DNA of 64,000 nt from Lewinellaceae bacterium (lineage in GTDB: Bacteria > Bacteroidota > Bacteroidia > Chitinophagales > Saprospiraceae). Position numbers and translations under genes: made by a program. The stretch is taken from assembly GCA_016716135.1 (NCBI GenBank), contig JADJWX010000010.1, forward strand, positions 1 to 64,000. The letters run 5' to 3'. Position 1 is the stretch's first letter; every line of letters starts with the position of its first letter. Below are positions 35,458 through 44,216 of the stretch, piece after piece. The notes under the pieces were generated by a model. It did no database searches, had not been told where the DNA came from, and saw nothing but the letters and a program-made list of their open reading frames with translations.

Positions 35458-36801
35458 TTACGCCATTTCCGCTTTTTCTTTTACCAAACCATAATTCCGC
35501 TGCATACAGGCCTCCGGCTCCCGCACATGCCATTCAAACTCGTCCCGGAAATGCCGGATCGCCGAAGCCACCGGCCATGCAGCAGCATCGCCAAGCGGGC
35601 AAATGGTGTTTCCTTCAATTTTTTTAGCTACTTCAACCAGCAAATCCATGTCCGAAAGTTTGCCTTTGCCGTTTTCAAGCCGTTCCAGCACTTTTTCCAT
35701 CCAGCCGGTGCCTTCGCGGCAGGGCGAACACTGTCCGCAGGATTCGTGGTGGTAAAACCGGGTGAAATTCCAGGTGTTCCGCACCACGCACTGGTCTTCG
35801 TCGTACACGATAAAACCACCCGAGCCCAACATGGAGCCCGATTCAAAACCGCCATCGGCCAAACTTTCGTAGCTGAGCAACCGGTTTTCCCCGGCAGCTG
35901 TTTTCGTTACCAGGTAGTGGGGGAGGATCGGGACGGAAGAACCGCCGGGCACACAGGCTTTCAGGCGTTTGCCGTTTTTAATACCGCCACACCAGTCATC
36001 CGAATAGATAAACTCTTCCATAGGCAGGCCTAGCTCAATTTCGTATACCCCGGGTTTGTTGATGTTGCCACCGGCGGAAATCAGTTTGGTGCCTGTGCTT
36101 CTGCCCACCCCGATACGGGCGTAATTGTCGCCGCCTTCGTTAACGATAGGCACCACAGCAGCCAGCGTTTCCACGTTGTTTACAACCGTCGGGCATTGCC
36201 ACAGGCCTTTTACCGCCGGGAAAGGCGGCTTGATGCGCGGGTTGCCGCGTTTTCCTTCCAGACTTTCGATCAATGCTGTTTCTTCGCCACAGATATAGGC
36301 GCCGGCGCCCGGGTTCACGTAGAGATCGCAATCGAAGCCGGATCCCAAAATGTTATTCCCCAGCCAACCTTTGGCATAAGCCTCTGAGATAGCTTTTTCC
36401 AGAATGAAAACGATCCAGGAATATTCGCCACGGATATAAATGTAGGAGGTGTTGGCCCCCAATGCATAGGCCGACAGGATCATGCCTTCGACGAGCAAGT
36501 GGGGAATTTTTTCCATCAGATACCGATCTTTGAAGGTACCGGGCTCCGACTCGTCGGCATTGCAAAGCAGGTAGCGCGGGACCCCTTCGGGCTTGGCGAG
36601 GAATGACCATTTCATTCCGGTTGGGAAACCGGCGCCGCCGCGGCCGCGCAGTCCTGATTTTTTCACTTCCTCCAACACATCGGCGGGCGCCATATTTTTC
36701 AGTGCTTTTTCAACGGCACGGTAACCACCGTGCTTGCGGTAGGTCTCATAACCGTTTATCCCTTCGATGTGGGCATGTTCCAGGAGCAGTTTTCGACTCA
36801 T
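35458..36801 (-). CDS. nuoF: NADH-quinone oxidoreductase subunit F (FMN, NADH site)
   Basis: A 447-residue flavoprotein subunit that takes electrons from NADH. The NADH/FMN-binding landmarks are SGLRGRGGAGFPTGMKW (about 49-65) and GAGAYICGEETALIESLEGK split near residues 166-185. The 4Fe-4S N3 motif is SCGQCSPCREGT near residues 351-362, with a distal cysteine in GNTICPLGDAA. It forms the NADH-dehydrogenase tip with NuoE and NuoG. Unlike the usual nuoEF pair, it is separated from nuoE by a DUF2750-like gene, 3 bases upstream, and from nuoG by the nucleotidyltransferase gene. Confidence 0.97.
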   Translation of the reverse strand: MSRKLLLEHAHIEGINGYETYRKHGGYRAVEKALKNMAPADVLEEVKKSGLRGRGGAGFPTGMKWSFLAKPEGVPRYLLCNADESEPGTFKDRYLMEKIPHLLVEGMILSAYALGANTSYIYIRGEYSWIVFILEKAISEAYAKGWLGNNILGSGFDCDLYVNPGAGAYICGEETALIESLEGKRGNPRIKPPFPAVKGLWQCPTVVNNVETLAAVVPIVNEGGDNYARIGVGRSTGTKLISAGGNINKPGVYEIELGLPMEEFIYSDDWCGGIKNGKRLKACVPGGSSVPILPHYLVTKTAAGENRLLSYESLADGGFESGSMLGSGGFIVYDEDQCVVRNTWNFTRFYHHESCGQCSPCREGTGWMEKVLERLENGKGKLSDMDLLVEVAKKIEGNTICPLGDAAAWPVASAIRHFRDEFEWHVREPEACMQRNYGLVKEKAEMA

Positions 36802-36804
36802 CTG

Positions 36805-37203
36805 TTAATTATCTTCCTCTTTTTGAAATTCGTGTTCAAAATCTGCCTTCAGTCGTTCGGGGGGCATGACGGCGCATTGGAAATCGGGGGTAGGAAACAC
36901 GGCAACTTTCATGTTTTCCTGTTCAAAATCGTCCAGCCATTCCATAAACTCCATCAAATCGAGCGGTTCTACGGTAAACTCCTCAAACCCGCCTTTTTCC
37001 CTGAAAATGGCTGCAAATTCCGGGTTGGGGAAAACTGCCAGCACCTCAGTGTCGTCTTCCTCCACTTCCAGCAACAGCCAACCTTCCTCATCTGCCAGGC
37101 CCCAGACTTCCTCTTCGGCAACTGCCGTCCGGATAAAATATTTGTAGCGGCTTTCCGGCTTGCGCGCCAGGATTTCGCTGATTTCTTTTTGATTAAGTTG
37201 CAT
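36805..37203 (-). CDS. DUF2750-like protein inside the nuo operon
   Basis: A 132-residue acidic protein without signal or membrane helix. The pattern SRYKYFIRTAVAEEEVWGLADEEGW (split near residues 18-42), followed by the VFPNPEFAAIF and VAVFPTPDF strands, resembles the DUF2750 family, whose members are small cytoplasmic proteins of unknown role. It sits between nuoE and nuoF, 3 bases before nuoF, and after a hairpin at 37232-37260. Its place between two subunits that bind each other suggests a link to NADH-arm assembly or simply an inserted gene. Family assignment is by pattern and not certain. Confidence 0.7.
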   Translation of the reverse strand: MQLNQKEISEILARKPESRYKYFIRTAVAEEEVWGLADEEGWLLLEVEEDDTEVLAVFPNPEFAAIFREKGGFEEFTVEPLDLMEFMEWLDDFEQENMKVAVFPTPDFQCAVMPPERLKADFEHEFQKEEDN

Positions 37204-37231
37204 GGTTGAATAGTTGGTAGTGACGGTCTGG

Positions 37232-37260
37232 CTCCAAGTCAGGCCGGCACTGACTTGGAG
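37232..37260. repeat. Perfect 11-bp hairpin downstream of nuoE
   Basis: CTCCAAGTCAG and CTGACTTGGAG pair perfectly around a seven-base loop (GCCGGCA), ending one base before the nuoE stop codon (37261). There is no T-tract on the minus strand. It resembles the other short palindromes in gaps of this window and may set mRNA stability between nuoE and the next gene. Confidence 0.65.
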
Positions 37261-37803
37261 TCAGTGCATTTTCCAGCTGCCTTTGTCAATTTTTCCGGCC
37301 CGGCAGTCTTCCAGGAAGCGATCCATTTTTTCTTCTGTCAAATGCTCGTGGTAATACAGGCCAACTTGCATCATTGGGGCATAGCCACAAGCGCCTAAAC
37401 ATTCCACTTCTTTTATGGTAAACATGCCGTCGGGTGTGGTCTGGCCGGTTTCGATACCCAATTTTTTTTGAACATAATTAATTAGCCGCTCGGCGCCTTC
37501 AATAGCGCACGGGCCTGTGTGGCAAAACTCGAGTACGTATTTTCCAACCGGCTCCAAATTGAACATGGTATAAAACGTAGCCACTTCATACACCTCAATC
37601 GGGGTGATTCGCAGGGCTTCGGCTACATGATCCAACGCAGCGATGCTCAGCCAACCGCCATTCTCTTCCTGTGCGATATGGAGTGCCCGGATCAGCGCGC
37701 TTTTTTGCCTGCTTTCCGGATACTTCGCCATCAGTTGCTGCACCTCCGCCTGTGCTTCCGGTGAGAAACTGAATGGTTTGCCGTTATGTGATGCTATTTG
37801 CAT
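37261..37803 (-). CDS. nuoE: NADH-quinone oxidoreductase subunit E, [2Fe-2S]
   Basis: A 180-residue thioredoxin-like ferredoxin subunit carrying cluster N1a. Cysteine ligands are in FCHTGPCAIEG (about residues 94-104) and VECLGACGYAP (about 134-144). The N-terminal helical part YPESRQKSALIRALHIAQEE and the EVYEVATFYTMFNLEPVGKY segment are diagnostic. It partners NuoF at the NADH-oxidising tip. It is preceded by nuoD with a 39-base gap. Confidence 0.96.
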   Translation of the reverse strand: MQIASHNGKPFSFSPEAQAEVQQLMAKYPESRQKSALIRALHIAQEENGGWLSIAALDHVAEALRITPIEVYEVATFYTMFNLEPVGKYVLEFCHTGPCAIEGAERLINYVQKKLGIETGQTTPDGMFTIKEVECLGACGYAPMMQVGLYYHEHLTEEKMDRFLEDCRAGKIDKGSWKMH

Positions 37804-37842
37804 ATTTTTTAAAAAAATTTCACGTCAATTAATATCCCAATG

Positions 37843-39048
37843 TTAAGCGTCTAGTTCTCCGGCAATTACGTTCATGCTCGACATCGTCAGAATGGCATCG
37901 GAAAGCATGGAGCCTTTGATCATTTCCGGGTAAGCCTGGTAATAAATGAAACAGGGACGGCGAAAGTGCAGCCGGTAAGGTTGCCGGCCGCCATCGCTGA
38001 TCAGATAAAATCCCAGCTCGCCGTTTCCGCCTTCTACGGCGTGGTACACCTCTCCTTTCGGAATGGGCACTTCACCCATTACAATCTTGAAATGGTATAT
38101 CAGTGCCTCCATTTTGGTGTACACGTCATCTTTGGGCGGCAAATAGTAATCCGGCACATCGGCGTGATAGGCGCCTTCCGGCAGATTTTCATAGGCCTGG
38201 TTGATAATTCGGAGGCTTTGGCGAATTTCTTCCTGGCGCACCATAAACCGGTCGTAGGTGTCACCCTGCGTGCCTACCGGGATGATAAAATCAAAGTCTT
38301 CATAGGAGGAATACGGCTGCATCACACGCACATCGTAGTCAACCCCACAAGCACGCAGGTTAGGGCCGGTAAAGCCATAGGCCATGGCGCGTTCGGCATC
38401 GATCGGCCCGGCGCCGATGGTGCGGTCCATGAAAATCCGGTTGCGTTCCAACAGGCTGTTGAACTCTTCAAACTTGGCAGGGAAAGTCTTCAGGAAATCC
38501 TGCAATTTTTTATGAAAAGCCGGACTGAAGTCGCGTTCCATACCGCCAATACGACCAACATTTGTTGTCAGGCGGGTACCGCAAACCTCCTCGTACATAT
38601 CGTAAATGCGTTCGCGTTCCTGGAACATGTAGGTAAACCCGGTCAATGCTCCGGTGTCGACGCCAATCACGGAGTTGCAAATCAGGTGGTCGGCCAGCCG
38701 GGCGAGTTCCATCATAATGACCCGCATGTATTGGGCGCGTTTGGGAATCTCAATTTTGGCCAGTTTTTCTACGGTCATATGCCAGCCGATATTATTGATC
38801 GGCGAGGAGCAGTAATTCAACCGGTCGGTGATCGGGGTGATTTGGTTGAACGGCCGGTGTTCTGCAAGTTTTTCGAATGCCCTGTGGATGTATCCGATCG
38901 TTGGTTCGGCACTTACGATTTTCTCACCGTTCATTTTCAGCACATTCTGGAAAATACCGTGCGTAGCTGGGTGGGTAGGGCCGAGATTCAGCGTGGCTAG
39001 TTCGCCATCAAGGCTGTCGAGTTGCGAAAAATAGGATTGGACTTGCAT
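37843..39048 (-). CDS. nuoD: NADH-quinone oxidoreductase subunit D
   Basis: A 401-residue 49-kDa-type subunit that forms the quinone site with NuoB. Diagnostic stretches are NLGPTHPATHGIFQNVL, EPTIGYIHRAFEKLAEHR and ITDRLNYCSSPINNIGWH near the N-terminus, and EVPIPKGEVYHAVEGGNGEL near residues 326-345. It is separate from nuoC (not a CD fusion). The ATG at 39048 is used; an in-frame ATG at 39078, 5 bases from the nuoC stop, would add ten residues and is an equal alternative. Confidence 0.96.
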   Translation of the reverse strand: MQVQSYFSQLDSLDGELATLNLGPTHPATHGIFQNVLKMNGEKIVSAEPTIGYIHRAFEKLAEHRPFNQITPITDRLNYCSSPINNIGWHMTVEKLAKIEIPKRAQYMRVIMMELARLADHLICNSVIGVDTGALTGFTYMFQERERIYDMYEEVCGTRLTTNVGRIGGMERDFSPAFHKKLQDFLKTFPAKFEEFNSLLERNRIFMDRTIGAGPIDAERAMAYGFTGPNLRACGVDYDVRVMQPYSSYEDFDFIIPVGTQGDTYDRFMVRQEEIRQSLRIINQAYENLPEGAYHADVPDYYLPPKDDVYTKMEALIYHFKIVMGEVPIPKGEVYHAVEGGNGELGFYLISDGGRQPYRLHFRRPCFIYYQAYPEMIKGSMLSDAILTMSSMNVIAGELDA

Positions 39049-39083
39049 ATGGGTAGTTTCCCAAGCGAATGGGAGCATTATTA

Positions 39084-39611
39084 TTAGTCAAATGAACGGC
39101 CTGTATTTCCGTCGCGTCCGAAAAAGCGGTCGTCCTTGTCCGTGCGGGTACCGTCTTCGAGTTTGTATTCTTTGCGCAGCGGAAAAACATCTAAATCTTC
39201 AACATTCAGGATGCGGGTCAGGTTGGGGTGTCCGTCAAACAGGATGCCGTAAAAATCATAGGTTTCGCGTTCCATCCAGTTTGCGGCAGGCCATAATGCC
39301 GTTGCACTGGGTACATGCGGATCGGATACCGGAATAAAAATTTTGACACGAATCCGGATGTTTTTTTGCCAGTTGTGCAGTTGGTACATCACGGCCAGTT
39401 CCCGGCCGGTATTTTCCGGATAATGAATACCGCAGAGCGTGGTCAGAAAATGAAACTGCAATTCGTCGTCGGTGCGTAGAAAATCCAGCAATTCGAGGAT
39501 GCGCTCACGGGTTGTTTCCACCGTCAACATGTCATCATATGCTGTTTCGTGTGCGGTGAGTAATCCGGGGAGTTGTTGATCTATGCGTGCGCGGACCAGT
39601 TCGTTTGTCAT
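39084..39611 (-). CDS. nuoC: NADH-quinone oxidoreductase subunit C
   Basis: A 175-residue 30-kDa-type subunit. The family signature is WMERETYDFYGILFDGHPNL (about 127-146), followed by the RILNVEDLDVFPLRKEY stretch. It helps bind NuoD in the connecting arm. Start and nuoB stop abut directly, so translation is probably coupled. The length is slightly short for the family but complete. Confidence 0.95.
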   Translation of the reverse strand: MTNELVRARIDQQLPGLLTAHETAYDDMLTVETTRERILELLDFLRTDDELQFHFLTTLCGIHYPENTGRELAVMYQLHNWQKNIRIRVKIFIPVSDPHVPSATALWPAANWMERETYDFYGILFDGHPNLTRILNVEDLDVFPLRKEYKLEDGTRTDKDDRFFGRDGNTGRSFD

Positions 39612-40148
39612 TTAAGCAATCTGATATTTTTCCAGGAGATGCTGGTATTCAGCGGAATACCGCCTGCGCAGGGGCTCGTTTTTCACGAGCTCCTGAATTT
39701 TCATGATTCCATCAATAATTTGTTCGGGGCGTGGCGGGCATCCGGGTACGTATACGTCAACAGGAATTACTTTGTCGATGCCCTGGAGTACGGAATACGT
39801 GTCGAATATTCCGCCGGAGCTGGCACATGCGCCCACAGCGATCACCCACTTAGGTTCGGCCATTTGGGTATACACCTGCTTGAGGATGGGGCCCATTTTT
39901 TTGGCGATTGTACCCATGACCATGAGTAGGTCCGATTGGCGGGGCGAAAAGGAAAGCCGCTCCATGCCGAATCGCGACAGGTCGTAGTTTGTGCCCATCG
40001 TCGCCATAAATTCGATGCCGCAGCATGAAGTGGCAAAAGGCAGCGGCCAGATGGAATTGGCACGGGCCAAGCCGACCGCTTTTGACAACGAGGTGGCAAA
40101 AAAACCTTCGCCACCATATCCTTCCGGCATTTCAGCAATTTTGGTCAT
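39612..40148 (-). CDS. nuoB: NADH-quinone oxidoreductase subunit B, [4Fe-4S] N2
   Basis: The ATG at 40148 (MTKIAEMPEGYGGEGFFATS) gives 178 residues; the upstream TTG at 40184 is unlikely. Cluster N2 ligands appear as SCCGIEFMA, a cysteine in VGACASSGG and VPGCPPRPEQI, the expected four. MGTIAKKMGPILKQVYTQM is the family's central helix. It passes electrons to quinone at the NuoD interface. It follows nuoA by 36 bases. Confidence 0.96.
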   Translation of the reverse strand: MTKIAEMPEGYGGEGFFATSLSKAVGLARANSIWPLPFATSCCGIEFMATMGTNYDLSRFGMERLSFSPRQSDLLMVMGTIAKKMGPILKQVYTQMAEPKWVIAVGACASSGGIFDTYSVLQGIDKVIPVDVYVPGCPPRPEQIIDGIMKIQELVKNEPLRRRYSAEYQHLLEKYQIA

Positions 40149-40184
40149 AACATTATTTTTTAATCCGGTTTTACGGGTGCCCAA

Positions 40185-40547
40185 TTATTTTTCCCAGTCT
40201 AATGCGCCTTTTCGCAACACGTAGAAAAAACCGAGTAGAAAAATGGAAACAAAAATTAAAACTGCCAGGAAGCCTTCCATGCCCATTTCGCGAAAATTGA
40301 CGGCATATGGATAAAAGAAAATGACTTCAACATCGAACAGCACGAACAAAATGGCGGTCATGAAATATTTAATGGAAACGGGTATGCGTGCATTTCCCTC
40401 CGATTCAATCCCGCATTCAAAGTTTTCATCTTTCACACCGCCGCGTCTGCGCGGGCCAAGCATCGGTACGACAATAAGTACGATGGCGACAAAACCCAGG
40501 GCAACCAATGATTGCAGGACGATAGGCATATATCCGGATGGATCCAT
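40185..40547 (-). CDS. nuoA: NADH-quinone oxidoreductase subunit A
   Basis: A 120-residue, three-helix subunit and first gene of the operon. The loop with DENFECGIESEGNARI (about 42-57) carries the conserved cysteine and acidic residues of the quinone-chamber loop, and YFMTAILFVLFDVEVIFFYP is the second helix. The upstream 272 bases are shared with a divergent lipoprotein gene and contain a -7 box at 40653-40660, about 105 bases before the ATG. Confidence 0.96.
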   Translation of the reverse strand: MDPSGYMPIVLQSLVALGFVAIVLIVVPMLGPRRRGGVKDENFECGIESEGNARIPVSIKYFMTAILFVLFDVEVIFFYPYAVNFREMGMEGFLAVLIFVSIFLLGFFYVLRKGALDWEK

Positions 40548-40652
40548 AATTTTCGGTTTAATTTTTGTCGGTTGAAACAGTTAAAATGTTCAACGGTTTG
40601 ATCCGGTATTGAAAAAAACAGTATTCTGATTTTAAGGGTCCTTTTTACGCCG

Positions 40653-40660
40653 CAAAGGTA
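40653..40660 (-). promoter_or_regulatory. Candidate Bacteroidota -7 box for the nuo operon
   Basis: On the minus strand this reads TACCTTTG, a full match to the Bacteroidota TAnnTTTG element. A TTTG lies 13 bases upstream, closer than the usual spacing of about 19-20 to the -33 element, so the upstream half is uncertain. It would give a leader of about 100 bases for nuoA. Confidence 0.4.
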
Positions 40661-40819
40661 CCATAATTCAAGCCAAATCCGGGTATCTTCATTTTGTACA
40701 TTCAGCCCTTCTTGTTTAAAGTTTAGAATAAATCCACTTAAGAACTTTCGGGCAAATGTTTTGCACATGCCTTGTTTATGGCAAAAAAGTCCAACATTTG
40801 CCGAAACAACACAAAGACC

Positions 40820-41584
40820 ATGATAGCACATCGTTTTAGCCTCCTTGCCGCAACCTTACTTTCGTGTTTTGCCTGCCAAAACCCCAATGCTTCAAATGCT
40901 ACAAATTCTACTGAAGCAAACCCGGACAAACCGGTATTTACCGCACTATATGGCACTCCAATTCTGGACGGCAGCGCAGCTGACGACGTTTGGGAGCAAG
41001 CCGACTGGTATCCGCTAGACCAGGTGTGGTTAGGCGAAAAACCCGATTCAAACGACTTCAGCGGACAGTACAAGCTGGCCTGGGACGAAAACAACCTCTA
41101 CATTCTGGCTGTAATTACGGACGACTCCCTGACCGACACGCATCCTGATGGTTTGGAGGCCTATTGGGACGATGATTGCCTGGAAGTATTCCTGGATGAG
41201 GACTCCTCCGGCGGCGATCACCAATACAATTTTAATGCATTCGCTTATCATATCGCCCTTGATGGCAAAGTGGTAGATATTGGACCGGACAGCACCTTTC
41301 GCTTTTTTGACAACCACTGCCTGACCCGGCGGATCACCCGCGACAAAATCAGCACCTGGGAAGTTGCCGTGCGGATTTATGATGGAAACCAGTACGCGCT
41401 CGATGAAGAAAATATCCCAAAATTGTTGTCGGCGGGAAAAACAATGGGCTTTGCACTGGCTTATTGCGACAATGATCAATCGCCGGAACGCGAAAATTTC
41501 ATAGGCAGCGTAGTTGTGCCCGGGAAAGACAAAAATGTCGGCTGGATCAATGCGGATGTGTTTGGTCAGCTGGTTCTGAAATAA
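40820..41584 (+). CDS. Lipoprotein with CBM9-like carbohydrate-binding domain
   Basis: A 254-residue protein with a lipoprotein signal ending at C16 (LLAATLLSCFAC) and a Asn/Thr-rich linker. The body has the family-9 carbohydrate-binding-module pattern: GTPILDGSAADDVWEQADWYPLDQ split near the start, LAWDENNLYILAVITDDSL, LEAYWDDDCLEVFLDED, and ISTWEVAVRIY with a final ALAYCDND. Stand-alone CBM9-like lipoproteins occur in Bacteroidota, usually with unknown ligands. The ATG at 40820 was chosen for its signal peptide over one at 40772. It is followed by folD after 26 bases and may share its transcript, although the functions are unrelated. Confidence 0.82.
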   Translation: MIAHRFSLLAATLLSCFACQNPNASNATNSTEANPDKPVFTALYGTPILDGSAADDVWEQADWYPLDQVWLGEKPDSNDFSGQYKLAWDENNLYILAVITDDSLTDTHPDGLEAYWDDDCLEVFLDEDSSGGDHQYNFNAFAYHIALDGKVVDIGPDSTFRFFDNHCLTRRITRDKISTWEVAVRIYDGNQYALDEENIPKLLSAGKTMGFALAYCDNDQSPERENFIGSVVVPGKDKNVGWINADVFGQLVLK

Positions 41585-41610
41585 CTAAAACAAATCATAA
41601 TCAAACAAAT

Positions 41611-42489
41611 ATGCAATTACTCGACGGCAAGCTACTTTCAGAAAACATTAAGGCCGAACTCGCAGCCGAGGTGGATCAGATCAAGCTCAAAGGCGGAAAA
41701 ATCCCGCATTTGGCAGCGGTACTGATTGGCGACAACCCGGCCAGCCAGGTTTATGTGAACAGCAAAATCAAATCCTGCGAACAAATCGGGTTTACCAGCA
41801 CAATGGTTCGGCGCTCGGGTGATGTATCGGAGGAAGAGGTGTTGGAAATCGTGGCAAATCTGAATAATGATCCCGATGTGGATGGATTTATCGTACAACT
41901 CCCGCTGCCCAAACATATCGACGAAGAAAAAATAATGCTGGCCATTGATTACCGAAAGGATGTGGATGGCTTCCACCCGGTCAATTTTGGCCGTATGGCG
42001 CAGGGCATGCCCGCCTTTTTGCCGGCTACGCCCTTTGGCATCCTCGAAATGCTGCGCCGCTACAATATTGAAACCTCCGGCAAACACTGCGTGGTGCTTG
42101 GGCGGAGCAATATCGTAGGAACTCCCATCAGTATTCTGCTTTCCCGCAAGGGATATCCGGGCGATTGTACCGTAACCTTAACCCACTCCCGGACTCAAGA
42201 CCTGCCTGCCGAAGTGCGCCGCGCCGATATTGTGGTGGCGGCTATCGGGATTCCGCAGTTTGTCAAAGGCGATTGGGTCAAAGAAGGCGCCGTGGTTATC
42301 GATGTAGGCATCAACCGCATACCGGATGCGAGCCGGAAATCGGGGTCCCGCCTTGTTGGCGATGTGGATTTTGATTCCGTGGCGCCCCGGTGCAGCCACA
42401 TCACACCGGTACCGGGTGGGGTGGGCCTTATGACGGTTACTGCGCTGCTAATGAACACGTTGAAAGCGTGCCGGAAAGAAATTTACTGA
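41611..42489 (+). CDS. folD: Bifunctional methylenetetrahydrofolate dehydrogenase/cyclohydrolase
   Basis: A 292-residue enzyme of one-carbon metabolism that oxidises 5,10-methylene-THF with NADP and hydrolyses the methenyl product. The active-site stretch YVNSKIKSCEQIGF (about 47-60) contains the catalytic lysine. DGFIVQLPLPKHID, DVDGFHPVNFGRM, the cofactor loop VVLGRSNIVGTPISILL and the C-terminal TPVPGGVGLMTVTALLMNT are family signatures. The length is standard. It is convergent with the LytTR regulator gene, with only 6 bases between stops. Confidence 0.97.
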   Translation: MQLLDGKLLSENIKAELAAEVDQIKLKGGKIPHLAAVLIGDNPASQVYVNSKIKSCEQIGFTSTMVRRSGDVSEEEVLEIVANLNNDPDVDGFIVQLPLPKHIDEEKIMLAIDYRKDVDGFHPVNFGRMAQGMPAFLPATPFGILEMLRRYNIETSGKHCVVLGRSNIVGTPISILLSRKGYPGDCTVTLTHSRTQDLPAEVRRADIVVAAIGIPQFVKGDWVKEGAVVIDVGINRIPDASRKSGSRLVGDVDFDSVAPRCSHITPVPGGVGLMTVTALLMNTLKACRKEIY

Positions 42490-42495
42490 TTTTTC

Positions 42496-43215
42496 TTACT
42501 TACCAAGGATAACTTTTTCCACGGCCAGTTTATACATCCGGCCTACCGGGATCAACTGTTTCCGCACTTCGAGTCCATCGGCGGATAGCGCAGTTACTTT
42601 ATCGGTGGCAACGATAAACGAACGGTGCGTACGCAGAAACTGCCCGGGCGGCAGCATTTCATCGAAATGGGAAATGGTTTCTTTGGTCAGCACCGCACCT
42701 TGTGTGGTAACAATTTTAACGTAGTCTTTCAGGCTTTCCAGGTACAGGATATCCTCCAGGAGGATTTTTACATTTTTTCGGTCAGCGCGCACAAAAAAAT
42801 GTGCAGCTGTCTCATCGGGCTGAACTGCTTGAATCTTTTCAGACAAATGCGCTGGACTTGACCGGGAGTAAAGTTTGTCGATCGCCTTTAAAAAACGGTC
42901 AAATGAAATCGGCTTGAGTAAGTAATCGAGCACATCATATTCAAATCCTTCCAGGGCAAATTCCCGGTATGCAGTTGTCAGGATCACTGCGGGTTTATAA
43001 CGCAGCGATTGTAACAGCTCAAGTCCGGTGAGTTCCGGCATTTGAATGTCCAGAAAAAGCAAGTCTACAGGATGGTTTTGTAATGCCTCAAATGCTTTAA
43101 TGGGATTGGTAAACTTACCCTTGACCTCAAGGTTGTCCAGGCGTTGCAAATAAGTTTGCAGGATATCCATGGCAATGGGCTCGTCATCGACCAATATGCA
43201 GGTATAATTTTTCAT
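42496..43215 (-). CDS. LytTR-family response regulator
   Basis: A 239-residue regulator with a receiver domain (acidic pocket D10/D11, phospho-acceptor D56 in LLFLDIQMPELTG) and a LytTR DNA-binding domain (about 130-235). The DNA-binding part shows the family's ILYLESLKDYVKIVT, FLRTHRSFIVATDKVT and IPVGRMYKLAVEK elements. It is the AgrA/LytR type common in Bacteroidota. The gene overlaps the end of the kinase gene by 4 bases (ATGA), so they form a coupled pair. Target genes are unknown; the divergent heme/dioxygenase gene is the nearest candidate. Confidence 0.94.
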   Translation of the reverse strand: MKNYTCILVDDEPIAMDILQTYLQRLDNLEVKGKFTNPIKAFEALQNHPVDLLFLDIQMPELTGLELLQSLRYKPAVILTTAYREFALEGFEYDVLDYLLKPISFDRFLKAIDKLYSRSSPAHLSEKIQAVQPDETAAHFFVRADRKNVKILLEDILYLESLKDYVKIVTTQGAVLTKETISHFDEMLPPGQFLRTHRSFIVATDKVTALSADGLEVRKQLIPVGRMYKLAVEKVILGK

Positions 43216-44216
43216 AATCGCAGTTTCAGGGAAACTAAAAACGCATTGTCCATATTGAATTTTTGTAAAAAATACCGACCGGAATAAAGCAATTTTAAGC
43301 GCTTTTCAATATTCAACAGCCCTATTCCTTTAGAGCCATTTCCAGCTTTTTCCCTGGTTTCCGGTTTGCTGTTTTCCACCTGAAAATAGAGCGTCTGCTC
43401 CTGTACCCGCAGATTGATTTTGATAAAAACAGTGTCGTTTGAGGCCCGGGCGCCATGTTTAAAGGCATTTTCAACCAAAGGCAACAGCAGCAACGGCGCA
43501 ATCAAAGCCGTTTGATCAGCATCCTTGACGTCAAACTGTAATTGCAGGCGATTCCCGATCCGGAGTTTTTCCAGTTCAATGTAGTCCAGGATCAGGCGGA
43601 CTTCCTTTTCCAACGGTATCCGCTCCGTATTGCATTCGTACAAAATGAAATCCAGCAAACCGCTGAGGCGCAAAATGCTGTCCGGTGTATTGGGGGATTG
43701 TGACAATGCCAGGCCATATAAATTATTCAGGGTGTTGAATAAAAAGTGCGGGTGAATCTGGGCACGCAAAAACTGAAGCTCTGCATCGCGCTTTTCCGTT
43801 TTGAGTTGATTCGTAAGGCGGTCCTTTTTGTCCCAGTCCCGAATAATTTTCAGGGCAACAGCAAAACCGATCACGGCATAATCACGGATCAGGTTTTTGG
43901 TCACTTTAGACAACGGGGCAGTCATGGTTTTTCCCGACATAAGCGTCCAGTACCAACTTGTCCAGTGTAGGCGGACAAAAAGCACGACGACCAGGATCAG
44001 CAGGCAACAAATCCAGAACCAGGTTTTTTTGCCCTGCCAAAGCAGTGTAGGCACAAGGTAGTAGGCCACAAGATAGAAGGGCAACGCGACCACTGGAATA
44101 AAAAACAGGGTTTGCCGGAGCAAGTCCTCTGCATCGACACTATGCGGAAGATTTGCCAGAAATTCGACAGCGGCATATAATGCCCAGAGTGCGAGATGGA
44201 TAGCTAATCGTTTCAT
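43212..44216 (-). CDS. LytS/YehU-type sensor histidine kinase
   Basis: A 334-residue kinase with four membrane helices in the first 125 residues (around 5-22, 37-59, 65-85 and 108-125), no other sensor domain, then the His_kinase region AQIHPHFLFNTLNNLYGLAL (about 152-171; phospho-acceptor H157) and a HATPase_c domain with PLLLLPLVENAFKHGAR and KGIGLLNIEKRLKLLY. It phosphorylates the LytTR regulator that follows. Upstream, 260 bases separate it from the divergent heme/dioxygenase gene. Confidence 0.93.
   Translation of the reverse strand: MKRLAIHLALWALYAAVEFLANLPHSVDAEDLLRQTLFFIPVVALPFYLVAYYLVPTLLWQGKKTWFWICCLLILVVVLFVRLHWTSWYWTLMSGKTMTAPLSKVTKNLIRDYAVIGFAVALKIIRDWDKKDRLTNQLKTEKRDAELQFLRAQIHPHFLFNTLNNLYGLALSQSPNTPDSILRLSGLLDFILYECNTERIPLEKEVRLILDYIELEKLRIGNRLQLQFDVKDADQTALIAPLLLLPLVENAFKHGARASNDTVFIKINLRVQEQTLYFQVENSKPETREKAGNGSKGIGLLNIEKRLKLLYSGRYFLQKFNMDNAFLVSLKLRL

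Noticed and set aside
37966..39000. 344-residue plus-strand frame opposite nuoD
   Set aside because: It is the antisense of a well-conserved nuoD; no start context, domain or neighbouring plus-strand gene supports it.
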